A stretch of DNA of 64,000 bases from Gonatopus flavifemur (taxonomy: Eukaryota > Arthropoda > Insecta > Hymenoptera > Dryinidae). Location of the stretch: assembly GCA_018340375.1 (NCBI GenBank), contig JAFFJZ010000002.1, positions 61,932,001 to 61,996,000 on the forward strand, given 5' to 3'. Position numbers and translations under genes: made by a program. Shown in pieces: positions 1-15,200 of this stretch. Position 1 is the first letter of the stretch; each line of letters opens with the position of its first letter. The notes beneath the pieces are model-generated. The model did not search any database and was not told the origin of the DNA. It was given only the letters and a program-made list of their open reading frames with translations.

Positions 1-244
1 ATTCTCGTGTTAACATTGGCAATGAAAAGTATCCATCAATGTTTGCACGAAATTTCACTGTTGGTTGCAAAAAAAAACAAATAAGATTAACATATTGCAA
101 ATATTATCAGGGTCTTTCGAAAGCATTTAAGAATAAAGATAAAGATATTGGATTGAAGAGTCGATAAAGTGGTGTGAACCTTTGAAGTCGTTTCTTGTGC
201 TTCAATTGTCGTTTCATAAGTGTGGTTTGTAAAATATCTGGACC
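1..244. other. 5' flank of NEPL-1
   Basis: AT-rich sequence before the proposed start codon at 245. I see no convincing TATA box of the kind found before NEPL-2 and NEPL-3. The promoter may lie further left, outside the window, or be TATA-less. Confidence 0.3.
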
Positions 245-3200
245 ATGGAAATTATAAAAAACTGTGTACTCGTAACGTATGTATTTTATTTTGAGATTAT
301 TTGATAAGTATGGGGGCAAATTTGTTTGTTTGGAAATACTGATTCATGCACTGAGAAAAAAATTCATTGTGACAGGGTACCTTTTGTTGGAATAGCAATT
401 TTTCGCTGTGACAACTATCTATGTACTATCATAACAATCTTTTTAACTATGACAGCGATGTTTAGCTGTGACAGCAAATAATGTCTCCTCCTTCAGCTGA
501 GTTTATTGGCCATTCTATATATAATACTAAAAATTTTGCTGCGTCAAGAAATTGAATGAGCTGTTACGGCAAAACTCGCGGTTGAATTTTTTTCTCCGTG
601 TGTATTTGATCCGATTCAAACTTTGTGGATTCATTGAATAATTTATACACACACGAACCGTAATATATAATTTACGTTGATTTTAGATTGTCTTTGTTCG
701 TTGTTGTAAGAAGTGGAATTGTCAACGATGTATCCAAAGATAAACAATATACAGAATATGCATCCCTATCTCCATCAAATAAATTGAATCCAAGATTTTC
801 CGATTCAAATGATTCAATATGCGATACTGATGATTGCCATAAATTTTGTGAGTATACTAATTAGAAAGTAATGAGATGTCTTTGGAATGAGGAATAATAT
901 TATTTTCCGTATGATAGCTGACATGGTACAAAAAAATATGGATCCATCGGTGAATCCTTGTAATGATTTCTACAAATACGCTTGCGGAAGGTGGTCAAAA
1001 TTTCATCCCAAACCAGAGGGCGTATCTGTGTGGGATATTCGAATGATTGTGAAAAATTTGGTCAATCAACAAATTAGAGGTATCTTTAATTGTATGAGAT
1101 TCTTCAACTGAATTGATTTTTCAATCACGTAATTTGTGCATCAAAAAATCTTTTCGTAAGTAGGGGTAGTTTACCACCAGTGATAGAATCTTGTTTTTAT
1201 TTTCCCAATAATGAACGCATACAAATAGTTTGAAATACTTTCGATATGCAGAAAATTTTATTTTTCAATTGTATTGCTAGTGGATCTGTCGCCGTCGGAA
1301 TCAGAATGTCAAATTCCACTAAAATGAGAGTTGTCGATGTTGTTGAGGGTTGTTGCATTGATTTGGTCATCTACACTCAATATATGTCATCAAAATGAAC
1401 ATTTCAACATTCTCATTTATCAATTAGTGATTCCTCTCGAACGGTATTATCACTCTCTAAATTCCTTGGAGTGAAAATTCACTCTTGCCTAGTGAAAATA
1501 CTGCAACTCCGAAAGAGTGAAAAATTCCACTCTTAAAGAGTGAAATTTCACTCTTCAAGAGTTGAGCTCCCACTCCATTCTAGAGTTGCAGTATTTTGAC
1601 TCTTTGAAGAGTAAATATTCACTCCAAAGAATTTAGAGAGCACTGAACGCGGATTTGATGAAGAAAAACACTATATCAAATAATGTCTCTGTAAGGTATA
1701 TGAATTCCGTTCCATTGCGTTATCAGCTCTAATTACTCTCTTTCTTGTATCGCATTTTTCAAAATATAAAAATTTATGCCTGTTTTTAAATTGAGGGGTT
1801 GTTTATTCCAAAAAAGGAAAAAAGAAAACGGTAACTGTGTCACAAATTATTGATCAATTAGAAAATACAAAGTACAAAAAATTGCAATTCCCTTAATCGT
1901 TTCATTACTGGTGCATCCACCCTACCCTTGATTTTACCTTGATGACAAATCCATATTTCAATGCATTTTTGTTTTGTATGAATAGAATTTTAGGATGTCA
2001 AAACAAGAAGATGATTTTTCATTGTAAATTTTCTGACACGAGAGTGGTACACACATCACGATATTACGTACTGATTTGTTCTTATCATACGTAACATACG
2101 TAATATTCCTGTAGACGTGGGAAAATGCATATTTAATGATCTTTCGCATTAATAATCAATTAAAGAAAGTCTCGAAAAATACATGGTCGCGATCGGGTGT
2201 CGAACCCGGAACTAGACATTATAATTCCGTTACCAAGGCCTCGACAGTTCGCGGTTGAAAAATTTCAAATTAATATGTAATCAATTGAAGGAACGCGGAG
2301 GTTGATACTGTCTTACATCATACATCAGGTTCACCATTTCAATCACAGCTGATGATTGAATAAACAAGTGTATATTAACAGCGAGCCCAATCTAAGCCCA
2401 GGGTGGATGCCCATGCTGCCCAACGTAGGGCCAAGCTGGGCAGACAAATGGGGCCTACCTCGAGATGATAAAGCAATACACCCAGCTTGGCTGTATTGCT
2501 TTGCCCGAGGATTGGTAATACCATGGGCCTAGCATGAACCCAGACTAGGCAATCAATACTGCCCCTTCCTTTTTTTTGAAATTGGAAAATTACTTTGAAT
2601 TCTACCTCAGTGGGCATGAATTTCAGCCCCACTTTGGCCCAGTCTTGGGCCTAGCGTTGAGCCCCATCGTACTTGTATGGGTCCAAGACTAGACCAAAGT
2701 GGGACCAAAATTCATACACGCTGGGGATTGTACACACACTCTCTAAATCTGAAATAGTGAAAAATCGCACGTTTCACTCCACTAAGTATCAGAAGTGAGC
2801 CTGTCCGCTTCGAGTGGAATTTTCACTCGTTTCGAGTGACCTCTCACTCTTTTAGAGTGAAAAATTCACTCTAGCGTCGAAGTGGTTGTGAATTTCTAAC
2901 CTCAAACCTTAGAATTTCACTCGAAAATTCGACAGGCTCACTTCTGGCTGGCTAAAGAGTGAAATCTCACTCCAAAGATTTTAGAGAGCACGCTCGAGAT
3001 ATAAATTCACCCCAATCTTGGCCTAACGCTGGTCCAAATCGGGGCCGAGTTCAAATGTGCCCGCACTAAGATTCATTATTTCCATTTTTTACCAACCATA
3101 ATTGTATGGGAAAAGCACAACAGGGCGAAGATTGAGCCAACATGAGCCCCATCGTGATTCCCCAATACTGGGTTAAAGAGGATGGACCCAGCCTGGGGCC

Positions 3201-6200
3201 CATCGTCATTATAGGCAATACGCGCTTGGGTAATGATACACGTATATATAAATATTAAGGAAATATGGGATTCAAAATCTGTGATGCAGTAGATTGGTTT
3301 GAGGCAGATGGCGATTGGTGTCAGATATTCTCATGATTCTTTCCTAATATCAATGGTCGTTTTCGGATCGTCCTGAAAGGGTTGAGTTTGATTGGGTTGT
3401 GGTTTGAATATTATTGCCTGAAAAAATACAGAATAAATTTTTGAATTTTTCTGCAGAAATTCAACGCGATTGATTGTGCAATTCTTCTTGATTATGATGA
3501 TTTTAATATTGAGAATTCAATTAGAAATGTATACACAAAGAAAAGTATATGGGTAAAGAATGTTTCATTGAAAATAATTTCTCTTCGCTGAATAAGTAGT
3601 TTATTTGTCCTCTCCCTATAGCAGATTTCTTGAGAATATTGGCCCTAAATAAATTGATCTTATCAAAACATAATTTCTCCACCACAAGTAATCAATTTTT
3701 ACATTCAATTGAATATTTCATTTTTATAACAAATGAACATGCTTCTCAGTGTTTAATTCATTGAGAAGTGACACTATGTTTGACTTATAAGATCAATTGC
3801 GTGGGAAGATCTCCGAAAGCTCCATATTTTATTGGATTTCCACCATGAAGTGTATTCAACTTGAGAAAAGTTGCGTATACAAGTCACAATACAATGCCGT
3901 TCTCCAATAAATTACATCATTTTCAGGCATAGAACTGAAACGTTAGTGTCAATATCAGTTGAATTGGAATGATCTAAATTCATGTCATGTCTGAAGATAA
4001 AAGCATGTATATAAATTATTGTTCGAAACTAAATCATAATTTCAATGTCAGAATAATTTCCGCGAAATATTTAGTATAATATATGTTCTTCGATGCATTA
4101 CTGACACCGATATGATATAATTGATGTATCGTATCAATGAGAATTAATTCACTGTAGAGATTTCTTTGAGTTTGATGAGGACACTGTAATTTCGACTACA
4201 AATCGAATCAGAAGGGAGTGATCGAACCACAGTTTCAATACAACTTTCGAAAATTGTAGTTTCTATATTGATACGGGTGTTGTTTCATTCCTCCATGCCT
4301 TTATTTGTTTGGTTTTGTAGCTTAACAATCGCAGAATATAACCTAATACAGGCTGTGTATGAATTTTAAACATATAATTCGATATCGGAAAACCATATCA
4401 TTCATTACTGATCCATTCAACGCGATAGAATAGCCTCTATACATCATCCAGATAGCAAATGAACTCAATAATGACGAAACACTTATAAATTTTCAAACTG
4501 AATTTGAAAAATGCGATCCAATCGATCGACAAAGCCAGGTTCCTATGAATTAGAAGAATAGTTTTCAATCGTCATGAAAGATTTGAGCCGAGCAGAAAAC
4601 GTTACTTCTGGTTCCAGAGCCAGACGAGTGTCATGAATATATTAAATGCAACATCTGTTGTTACATACCAGACAGTAATTTTTCATTCATGTCTCATATC
4701 CGGTCGGAAGATAACGTCGAAGATGACGATTAAGAGGATACCATTTTTCACAACGCAATATAAGTATTACGAACATTTAATTTCAAAGTCTTCAGAATTA
4801 TATTGGATACATTATTCTTCGCATCACCCTATGTGTCTTTGATATTACGAATCGAAAAAATGTCATGCTTTCTAAAGTTTGATGTATTATACTTCACAGT
4901 AGTCAAATCAGATTTAAATTTTTGACTCGGGATCTCAACGAACTTGTTCGATTTCACGAGAATCCTCATAATTTTTTACTCCAAGTTATGAAATATCATT
5001 ACCGATATACTTTCCAGAATTGATGAAAGTTGATCCTCATCCTGATGACATTGAATCTGTGAAAATTGCGAAAAAGTGGTACGTTTCTTGCATGAATACA
5101 GGTATGTTTTGACTGTTAATTGAATTAATTTGGATGTAAACTTGTGGGAAACGAATACAAATTTATGATGCATTTACAGATGAGTTGGAGAAAACAGGAA
5201 TGAAACCCGTAATCTCGATATTAGACGGTATAGGTGGCTGGCCTTTGCTAAAATCATCGGATCAGGGGAACAAAGATGAATTCTCGTGGCAAAGCGTCAA
5301 TGATTACTACGTTAAATTGACGGGGATAAGTCCTCTTTATGAATTACGTGTTGCCAAGTACGATTCTGATGAAAATATGGCAATCGTGAGTACGATCTTC
5401 ATTCTCAAATCATCACTCTCATCACCTCACAATATCAAAGTACATCCCTGTAACTGATTTCAGATCGATTTGCCAAATATGCCTCCTGGATCTTGGATAC
5501 TTTACGAGAACGAGGAATATGATGACATATCAGAGGAGAACTCTGATTCAAATAACGGAGATACGTGGGAGATGAAATGGAAGAAGGATAGCGAAAAAGG
5601 AAAATACACAATGTTTATTTTGGAAGTTGTCAAGATAATAGCTAAGGAGAAAGGATGTCCTTGGTTTGAAGATCAAGTGATACAAGATATCATCGATATG
5701 TTAGAGTTTCAAATTACCTTGAGCAAGGTGAGGATCTCTCAATGTAAATCATTTACGTGAATTCTGGCTTCAATACACAAATCATTTCCCGCGTGTCTCT
5801 GATGTTGTTCATTGTGGATAGAAAATTCAAAAAAAAACTATAAATTTAATTTTCAGATCACAAGTATTGGAGATGATAACTTATTCATGAGTTTACATAG
5901 TTTTGATGAGTGGTATAATAATCTTGGATTGAAAACGAAAAAGCATCAGGTAAAACAAGTTAAATAATTAATCTTCTTAAGTGGATACGAGTGCATAGGT
6001 GGTTCCATCTAGTAGAATTTTTCCAACTCAAACATTTGAAATTGAACGCATAAAAAAGTCTGAAATTTTCAGGGATGAATCTTCGAAGATTTATCTCAGA
6101 CTTTTTTATCCGTTCAGTTTCGCGTATTTTAGTCGGGGAAAAATGCCACCAGATGGAGCTATCTACGCACTCGTATCCACTTAAGAAAAGGATGTATTTT

Positions 6201-9200
6201 ACAAAAATTTCAGATCAAGTGGGCGAAAAAAATCAAGGATCAATTTCAACAAGCTCAGATGAACATAAATCAAGATTTGAATACAACTATCGTGTCACCA
6301 AAATATTTTGAAAACCTCCACACATTATTGGACACAACTCCAAGTCAAGTCATTTGTAAGTTGTATCGTAAACTTTGCTCAAGCTCCCACAATTATGTAT
6401 CTATAAAGCATTTATTTTTCAGTGAATTATATTCATTGGCACTTCATAAGCAGCATGCTGACTTCGACTACCAAGGAAATGAAAACAATTCATTCTCAAT
6501 TGATATTACCCTATCCACTTGAGAGTGAAACGGAAGAGGAACGGTGATTATTTTCAAACCGGAAAATTACTTCATTGATTTGACTTATGTATGAATTTAT
6601 AATTGATTGAAGCATCTTTACTATTTCAGATCCACTAGATGTATAGAAGAAATTAACATGGGAGATATCGTCGGATATGAATTTGTGAGGAAGTACTTTT
6701 CAGAGGATCTCATGAAAATTGTGAGTTCTTTTGTCAAGTTTAAAACAATGATATGTAAAAATAATTGTTCATTGAAAATGTTTCAATTACAGGCTCAAAA
6801 TATGATCGACAATATCGCGCGAGAAGCTCGGGGTCAAATAGAACAATCGCAGTGGGTGGATGAGAAGGCCAAAAATTTCATTTTTAATAAATTAGGAAAA
6901 ATGAACAGATATATCGGGTATCCCGATTGGTATAAGAATAAAACGATGATCGCAAGTTATTTCTCCGGGGTTGGTTCAAATGGATTGTTAAACATTCAAT
7001 ATAGATTTAAACTAGAATGTTGTAAAATTCTAATTTTGTTGTTTTGTTTCAAGTTCAACGTGGGGTCATCCTTTTTTGAAAACGTTTTGAGGTGGAAGAA
7101 ACACACGAAAATGGGGGAATTGCGAAAATTATATGCTCGTCAACGTCACGATTCGAAAAAGTAAGGTTTTGTGGTAGAGAACTGTAACGTACGGGAACCT
7201 GCTGTACCTTGTATCTCTTTGTGCGTAGGTGGCCGATATTGACTCATTACTGTTGCCAGAATGGCCAATATTGGCAAATTCAAAGCTAACAAAGCTACTG
7301 AAGCTGGAAAGGAGTCAAACGCGAACAAAAACAAATTCCCTGTGATAGCGAAATCTGATTTTGCTGGGTATTCTTTGCTGTGACAGCACTCTATTTGCTA
7401 TTACAGTAATCTTGAGAGCTATGAAAGCGAAATTTTAGCTGGGGCAGCAAAAAATGTCAACTTCTGCAGCAAAACTTTTTTGCTATTCTATACATATATA
7501 ATATTGAAATTCGCTAAAGAAGCAAATATTTCTTGCTGACACAGCTAAAAATTTGCTGTCATAGCTAACAAGATTGCTGTAATAGCAAAAACTTTACTGC
7601 TCCAGCAAAAAGCATCCAGCCAGTTGGATTTCGACGTCATACCAAATTTTTTCTTCTCCGTGGAATGATAACATTATTTTTGCATAAGTGCCAGAATAAC
7701 ATTCATAACCTTGTAAAAAATGCTGATTCATACGCGTTTGCTATGGTAAAATTCTAGAATTCCAACCTCGTTGGAACAGTATTGATTTATTGGCTCAAGA
7801 TTGTTTGTTTGTGCAGATCAGTACTGTTTGAAATTCGTCGACCATGTAATGCCAGCTGGAAAACAGTAATGAACTTGAGTAGAAACAATTGTTATTGACA
7901 AAGTCTGACAATTAAAACTATGTCAGTGCCAGGCCAGTTTTCAACTGTGGCAATTTCCAAATGGGTGATTTAAATCCGACTGACTTAATTACAGAGGGAT
8001 GCAAGGTAAAACAGGTTCCCTACTGTGATTCATGTGCAGATTCAATAGTAATGACATTTATCGTAATTTCAGATGGGTTTTGTATCCTACAACTCTCAAC
8101 GCGTATTACTTAGATACTACTAATTCATTGGGTAAGTGATTGCAACCAAAGAATATTGTATTATATTTACCAAATGTGCTTGGTTGAATGAATATTTTGA
8201 TGTGGAAATTGGAATCCACCTTCAGATTGTAATAATACTGTTGTCCAAGTTTAAAGTATTGGCAAATTTAAATAATCATCACACTGAGAGAAAGAGAGAG
8301 AGAGAGAGAGTATTAATTATCGATACCTAAACAAAAACCCTTGTAAGAATGATTCATATATGGCCCATATATAAACTGTATTTGATTCATATAGGGACTT
8401 GGTACGAGTCATATATGGTCATCATATACATAAATCATATGTAATTCATATATGTGGCATATATGACCATATAAAATTCAAATACGATTGTTCAATCCAT
8501 ATAAGGACCAAGCATGACCCATATATAGGGGACATAACGCCATATATGGGATGTATATGGCCCATATATGAATGTCTGAAATCATATATGACCTATATAT
8601 GAATTATATAGGGGTCATATATGAATCTGTGAAATCATATATGTACCATGTGTGGTCATATATGCCGCATATATGATTCATTTTTACAAGGGAATGGTGA
8701 GAAAGGGACCCAACCAATTATTTTTGGCAATCATAACTCAATTTCAATTAAGAATCATCAAACTTTTTATTTTTACAATGATGATTGAATTTATCATTTA
8801 CCATAAAAATTGTTAGTCGAATAGATTAATAATGTTAATAGATGCTGGTCATCTTGACTATTTTATATATCGGTTAAACGTAAAATCAATAATCCACACC
8901 AATAACCAGAAATGATTCCCTAAGGAAACATTTTTTTGGAATTTGCTTAAAGAGTCACGATTGTCGTGATGATGACGAGTCGATAGTAAAGAAAATATGA
9001 GTAAAACTCTCATTGTTTTGCAAAAAATCAATCCAGGTCACATCTTTGAACATAAGCTCTCTGGCGAAAACATTTTCTTCGGAAATCTCTGAAAAATTCT
9101 TTAAAAAAACTGAAAAACTTCGAAAGAATCGGAGAATTTCTGAACAATTTTGAGAAACTCTTGCTCATTGACCACGTTTCTTCATGGAAAATTTCTCTGA

Positions 9201-12200
9201 ATATCTATGAATATCTCTGAAAAACTATGAACACCTCTGAATTCCTCTGAAAAATTCTTTACTGAAAACCTCAGAAATTTTCAGGGATTTTCAGAGAATT
9301 CTTCCCACCAGAACTTTCATTGAATAGCTATGAAATGAGATCCGGTTCCATTATACCATCAAACTTTTTGAGTAAAATATATTCCCGGGTCGAAAAATTT
9401 GGAAGATTTTTGTCCTTTTATCTCATTTTTAGACTGATCTTGTCCTGATGGTTGATCAATGCGGACAAAAACGGTACTTCTTCAAGATTTTAGTCTGGAT
9501 TCTTCCTCAATCACTCGTATTCGCTGGAGGAGAAATTCAGACTAAAATCTTGAAAATTACTGTTTTTGTCCGCATTAATCAACCAACAGGACAAAATCAG
9601 TCTAAAAATGAAATAAGAGGACAAAAACCGTCCAAATTGTTTGACTCGGGGTCGTACTTTTGAACAAAAAGGTGCAACATCCTAAATTATCAATTATGTG
9701 GTATTTTCATCACTGGTGTGGTTGATTCTTTGGAATTCAGTGATGTAAATAACATAACATCGTAGAATTCAGATATGACCATGTTTCCTTTCAACGTTAC
9801 ACTGAGAAAAGAATTTGGGCGCATGACATAAATACATTTATTTGTCATTTAGTGAGAAATTATTCATTCACTGTCAACAAATATAGTGACTATTAACAAA
9901 TATCACAGTTGGGACACGTAGGATCTATTTTATACATCATTTGAAATGAAAAAACCATTCATTTGGTACGTTTATTTCATATTAAGAATTCCATACTTCT
10001 TTTAAGTAACGAATGATTCTTATTTCATAACAAAATGATTTGATATCTAACTTTTTCATATGATAAATCACAGTTAAGTATGAGTCCACATAACATGCAA
10101 ATCATTCAAATCAAATTTGAGAACTAGTAGAATGTAAGTAATTAGTTTTCGATCAATACGAGATTTACTTCGCTGGAATGCAGGTTTGTTAGTATTCAAT
10201 AATTCTGTTTTGTGACAAACATTATAAGTTTGGCGTAACTCTTCACATATTTGGATGTGGTGGTCTGAGTGTTGGTGCATGCGCGATAAGCTTTATGTTA
10301 GTCACTGCAACACGATAACACTTATAAAACTTATAATTTAGCTGATTAAAACATCCATAGAATCTGACGAAATGAAATTCAATGGGATTTGGTCGGAACA
10401 TTGCGCGGGATTCAATCAGATTTGGCAAGATTCAATCAGAATTACATTGAGAAAACATATTCATCTAATTAAATCTCATTGAAAATGGTTGAATAAGATT
10501 TGAACAGAACATTGTGTAAGATTCAATGAGATTTGGCGAGAATCAATGGATTTGTTTCACCAGGGTCACCTTTGAATTTATAATTTCTTATAATTTATAT
10601 AGTTTCGAATGAGAAAAGGACTGTGTTGGGATACCAGCTTGTAATAACATAGATTGAAATCCACCATATGAAACTATTAGGACCCATTACAGAATACCAG
10701 TTTCTGATATTTGACTGTATTTTTAATTAACGCTATTATAAACTATCATTTTGATACAGTTCCTCATTCAAAACTACATAAACTAATAATATTAAAAACG
10801 GTAGAGTCAATAATAAATTACAAGTTCAAAACACTCATTCGAAACTATTCCCATTCACAATGGTTTTCTACAGAAAGTTTCAAGCAAGCAGTGATGTGTA
10901 TCAACTGAGTGAAATGGTTATATCAATGAATCGTGATGTTAGTTCAACTTCATTTTAATCTTCCTTCAAATTACATTATTCTCCAATTGATTAGGTTTTC
11001 AATATTGGCCCAAATAATGTGAAAATATTCTAAAATTTATATTGTCCTTAGAGAATTTTATAGTAGTTTTGAATTTAATTGTTCAATTTTTCAATCAACT
11101 GAAAATCAATTTCATACAAAAATATGATTTGTTAATAGTTAACGAATGTTAAAGTTATCTAAAGAGCATCGCACAAATATGCGGCTTGGTGATAATAATT
11201 TTATATTCATTTCGCCATAAGCAAATATAGGGTTCGTTTGCTATAAACTGATCTTGTTGAATATAAATAAATCTTTTTCCCAGGGTATGCCTTCCAATTA
11301 ATATTTGATTTCCATAATCTCTATATACACTTTATTCTCAACTAGATTGATGGTTCTCATTATTATTTCTGTAAAGTATCTCACATTATTCATTAGTTAC
11401 TGATTGGGAATATATAATTCATCCATTTTCGAAGTTTATAATCACCATCCATCATCCATTATCATTATCAACGAATATATATTCAACTTTATTAATTTCC
11501 AATAGTTCTGAAAGCTTTATGCATTCAGAAAAATTGTCAGCCATTTCAACTGATCAAGTTGATTGGAAAACACGACAACTGCCTTTTATAGTTAATCCGA
11601 CCATTTTTGTCAATTGGAATAATTAATTTTTCGGTTATTCCAACTGAAATAATACAGTCACCTTGATGATGATAATTTAATTGATGCGAGTTTTTCTCAG
11701 TGTGTTAGCAAGCTTCATCGTTAACGATGACAAAAAATTATAGTTATCAATTTGGTTACATGTACTTATGTTTCTGGTATCAATGACCATAAAATAATTG
11801 TTGGGTTCTTTTGGTAAAGTTAACTAATTTCATTCCTCTCGGTGCAAAGAACCAGTTGACTTGTACCGAAATTCTAAGACTACGCTCAGAGAAAAAAAGT
11901 TGCTGAAACAGCAAACCTCGAAAATTTGCTTCGCTGATATGGCAAAATTTGTTGCTGAATTGGCAAAAAATTTATTATTACACACGGAGAAAAGGGTATC
12001 TTGAAAAATACCATAATTTATGGATTTTTGGCGTTGGTCTAACCCGAGTCAAAATATTTACGTGAAGATACCTGTAAAAGTACCATAATGACTGGGACTT
12101 TTATGAGGAAGGTACCATACTTCTTTATAAAAGTTTAAGAAATTATGGGACTTTTAGAGGTTCGTTCACGGAAATATTTTGACTAGGGTCAAACCAACGC

Positions 12201-15200
12201 CAAAAATCCATAAATTATGGTATTTTTCAAGATATCTTGCTCTTTCAACAAGCGCTTGCCATTCAGCAATCCGGAATTGTAGAAATACAGACGGCTAGGA
12301 AATTTTGCTGAATTACAAAATATCTTGCTCAAATAGCAATATTTTTGCTGTAACAGCAACCGTTTTGCTAATTTAGCAAAGCAAAGCAGATGTTTCGGAA
12401 TCGCTTTTTCAGCAAGAATTTTTCTCTGCGTGTAGTTGTATTCGCCCGTCATTCATATGGAACCTATATCACCACAACTGTGATATATTTTTTTATTACA
12501 TTCAACCACATACATTTTGCACAATCACATAAATTGATATTGTCCTGTTACGTGAACTAAGAAGAAAAGAGTATAATAAGCATATTCTTTTAGTGATACC
12601 AGCAGTGAATTTTCGTCTTCCATTTTTCGGATTGAATCGTCTAAGGTGAGTACCAGATAATAGGATATTTTTAATGATATGAAGGAATTTGATAATACGT
12701 AACTTGAACATTGGTGAACTCTCTGATATTATTTAGACAACATAATGAGTGTTTGAAATGTTCAAGAGGAAAATGTTCACTGGGATTAAACACACCGCAC
12801 AATGTTACTCTCAACCAATAGGTGAATTATTGATGCAATAGTATCTATTAATATTGAAGAATATTGATCTTAGTATTAGCTAATAGTATTAATTGATATT
12901 GAAATAAGTGATTGCATTGATTTTACTGAAATTCATGATACTACTATAGGATTAGTAGGGGAAAAAAGGAATCAACTCATTGAATTTCGAGATATACTTT
13001 TGTATATACTGACTAATTGCACATGAAAAAATGTTTTTGAAAGTGGAATAATGAATTACCGCAAATTTTTTGGTTCTGGCTGTCACAGTCTTCAATTAGC
13101 AGGAAAGATCCAGTTCGTAATTCTTGGCTGAAACAAAAGGAAAAAACAACGAAGTGTTAGATTGTAATACATTTTTCTTCTAGGTGAATTAAAAAAAGCA
13201 AGAAAAATTTTGAAGTGATCACTTTTCTCGCGCTTGCAAAAATTGCGTTTTTTCAATAATAAAGAAAACACTTTAAGGTGATATAAAAATTATTCACCAT
13301 AAATACACTTTTTGATCAACTTTTTTACTTCATTCGGAAGAGAATTTAATACACTCAGAAGAAAAAAATACTGGAGCCAAATCCGTAAGGGTTTGGATAC
13401 GGCGAATTTCACCGCACACTTGAGTCAATTGAATATCAATTGAAGTAAATCCCCGGTCAATCATTTCAACATTCAGTTCACTCAAGCGCGCGGCGCAATT
13501 CACCGTAACCAAACCCTTACGGACTTGACCCAAATCCGGTGTTTTCTCAGCGATTCAATAGGTCGTCTAGTTTTGTGCCTAGCACGCGCGCCAGTTTCAA
13601 TACTGGCCACATTTCAAAGTTTGCAATAGGAAAACATATTAATTCCTAGTGACTTACGCTAATAACACTGGTCAAGAGTCAATTTAGACGGAGAAAAAAT
13701 GGGTGGCTACTATAGCGCCTACAAAGAAATTTGTTGTCCTCGCAAATAGATTCACTACAGTAGCTAAGACGTTAGTTCTATTAACAAATGTGTTTATGTC
13801 AGCAAAAAAATGTAGTTGTGTCAATCATTTTTCTTGCTCTTTCAGCTAATTTTTTTTGTAGGCGCTATAGTAACAGACCTGCTTGTTATGCCAGCAATAC
13901 TTTGCTCTCCGTGTATATCTTCAGGTTTGGACAATGATTGGAAGTGATTAGGATGTGCTGGATACAAAACTGAAGTCAGATTTCTTGAATTAGTCCTTCT
14001 TCTATATTGTTCTGTTATATCTATAAAATTCATTAATTATGTGGATTATGCATAAAAATTATGCATAAAAAATGATAAAAATTGTACCAATTCAAGAAAT
14101 CTGATATTTTTTTCGTGTCCAGCACACCGAAAACACTCTAAATCAGTTCCCAAACCTTAGGGTAGAGAAAAAGACATTTTTTGTTGTCCGGTGAATCTGC
14201 TGATCAGCTATTCCTGCGCGAAGAGAAAAGTTATATTAGGTGTACAAATAAGTTTCCGCGGTTTTTTATAAAAAATTAGGAATTTATTGTAAAGGAAAAG
14301 TACATTACGTTTTATTCAAAGTATTTTCCATCATTTGCCACTACTTTTCCCCATCTTTCTGGCAACATTCGGATACCCCGTCGAAAAAACTCTTCATCTT
14401 TTGACGCTATCCACAAATCTACCCAATTTTTGGTGTCTTCATATGATGTGAAGCGCTGCTCAGACAGACCATGTGCCATCGACCGGAACAGGTGATAATC
14501 AGAAGGGGCTAAGTCTGGTGAATACGGCGGGTGGGGTAAAATTTCCCAGTTGAGTGTTTCCAAGTATGTTTTTACCGGCGCCGCAACATGTGGACGAGCA
14601 TTATCGTGTAAAAGAATAATTTTGTCGTGTCTGGAGTAGTAATGGGCGCGTTTTTCCTTAAGTGCCCGACTCAATCTCATCAATTGTGTTCGGTAGAGAG
14701 CTCCAGTAATGGTTTCGCTTGGTTTCAGCAATTCATAATACACGACACCAAGCTGATCCCACCAAATACACAGCATGAGTTTTTTTCCATGAATATTCGG
14801 CTTAGCTGTCGATGTTGATGGTTCGCCGGGCTTAACCCATGACTTTCTCTTCTTTGGATTATCGTAGTGAATCCATTTTTCGTCACCAGTGACTATACGA
14901 TGCAAAAAACTCTTTTTTTTATTCCTGGCAAGCAGCATTTCACTCATGCATAATCGGCGTTCAACGTCTCTCGGCTTTAGTTCATATGGAACCCAATTTC
15001 CTTGTTTTTCAATCATTCCTAACGATTTTAAACGATGTGAAATTGCTTGTTGAGTCACTTGTAGAGTAAGTGCAAGTTCTTTTTGCGTTTGGGACGAATC
15101 TTCCTCCAATAGTACTTCTAATTCCATGTCTTCGTACACTTTCGGCCTTCCACTGCGTTCTTTGTCTTTAACGTCAAACTCACCGTTCTTAAACTTTTGA

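Noticed and set aside
2178..2262. Functional tRNA gene on the minus strand
   Set aside because: B-box-like sequence only; the acceptor stem does not close and no proper anticodon arm is seen.
2375..2632. 85-codon minus-strand frame
   Set aside because: Falls within GC-rich repeat family E, with no conserved protein features; the frame is not shared cleanly with the copy at 47257-47863.
8344..8697. Regularly repeated CATATATG words as a CRISPR-like or regulatory array
   Set aside because: No constant repeat or unique spacers; terminal inverted repeats show it is a MITE, and the genome is eukaryotic.
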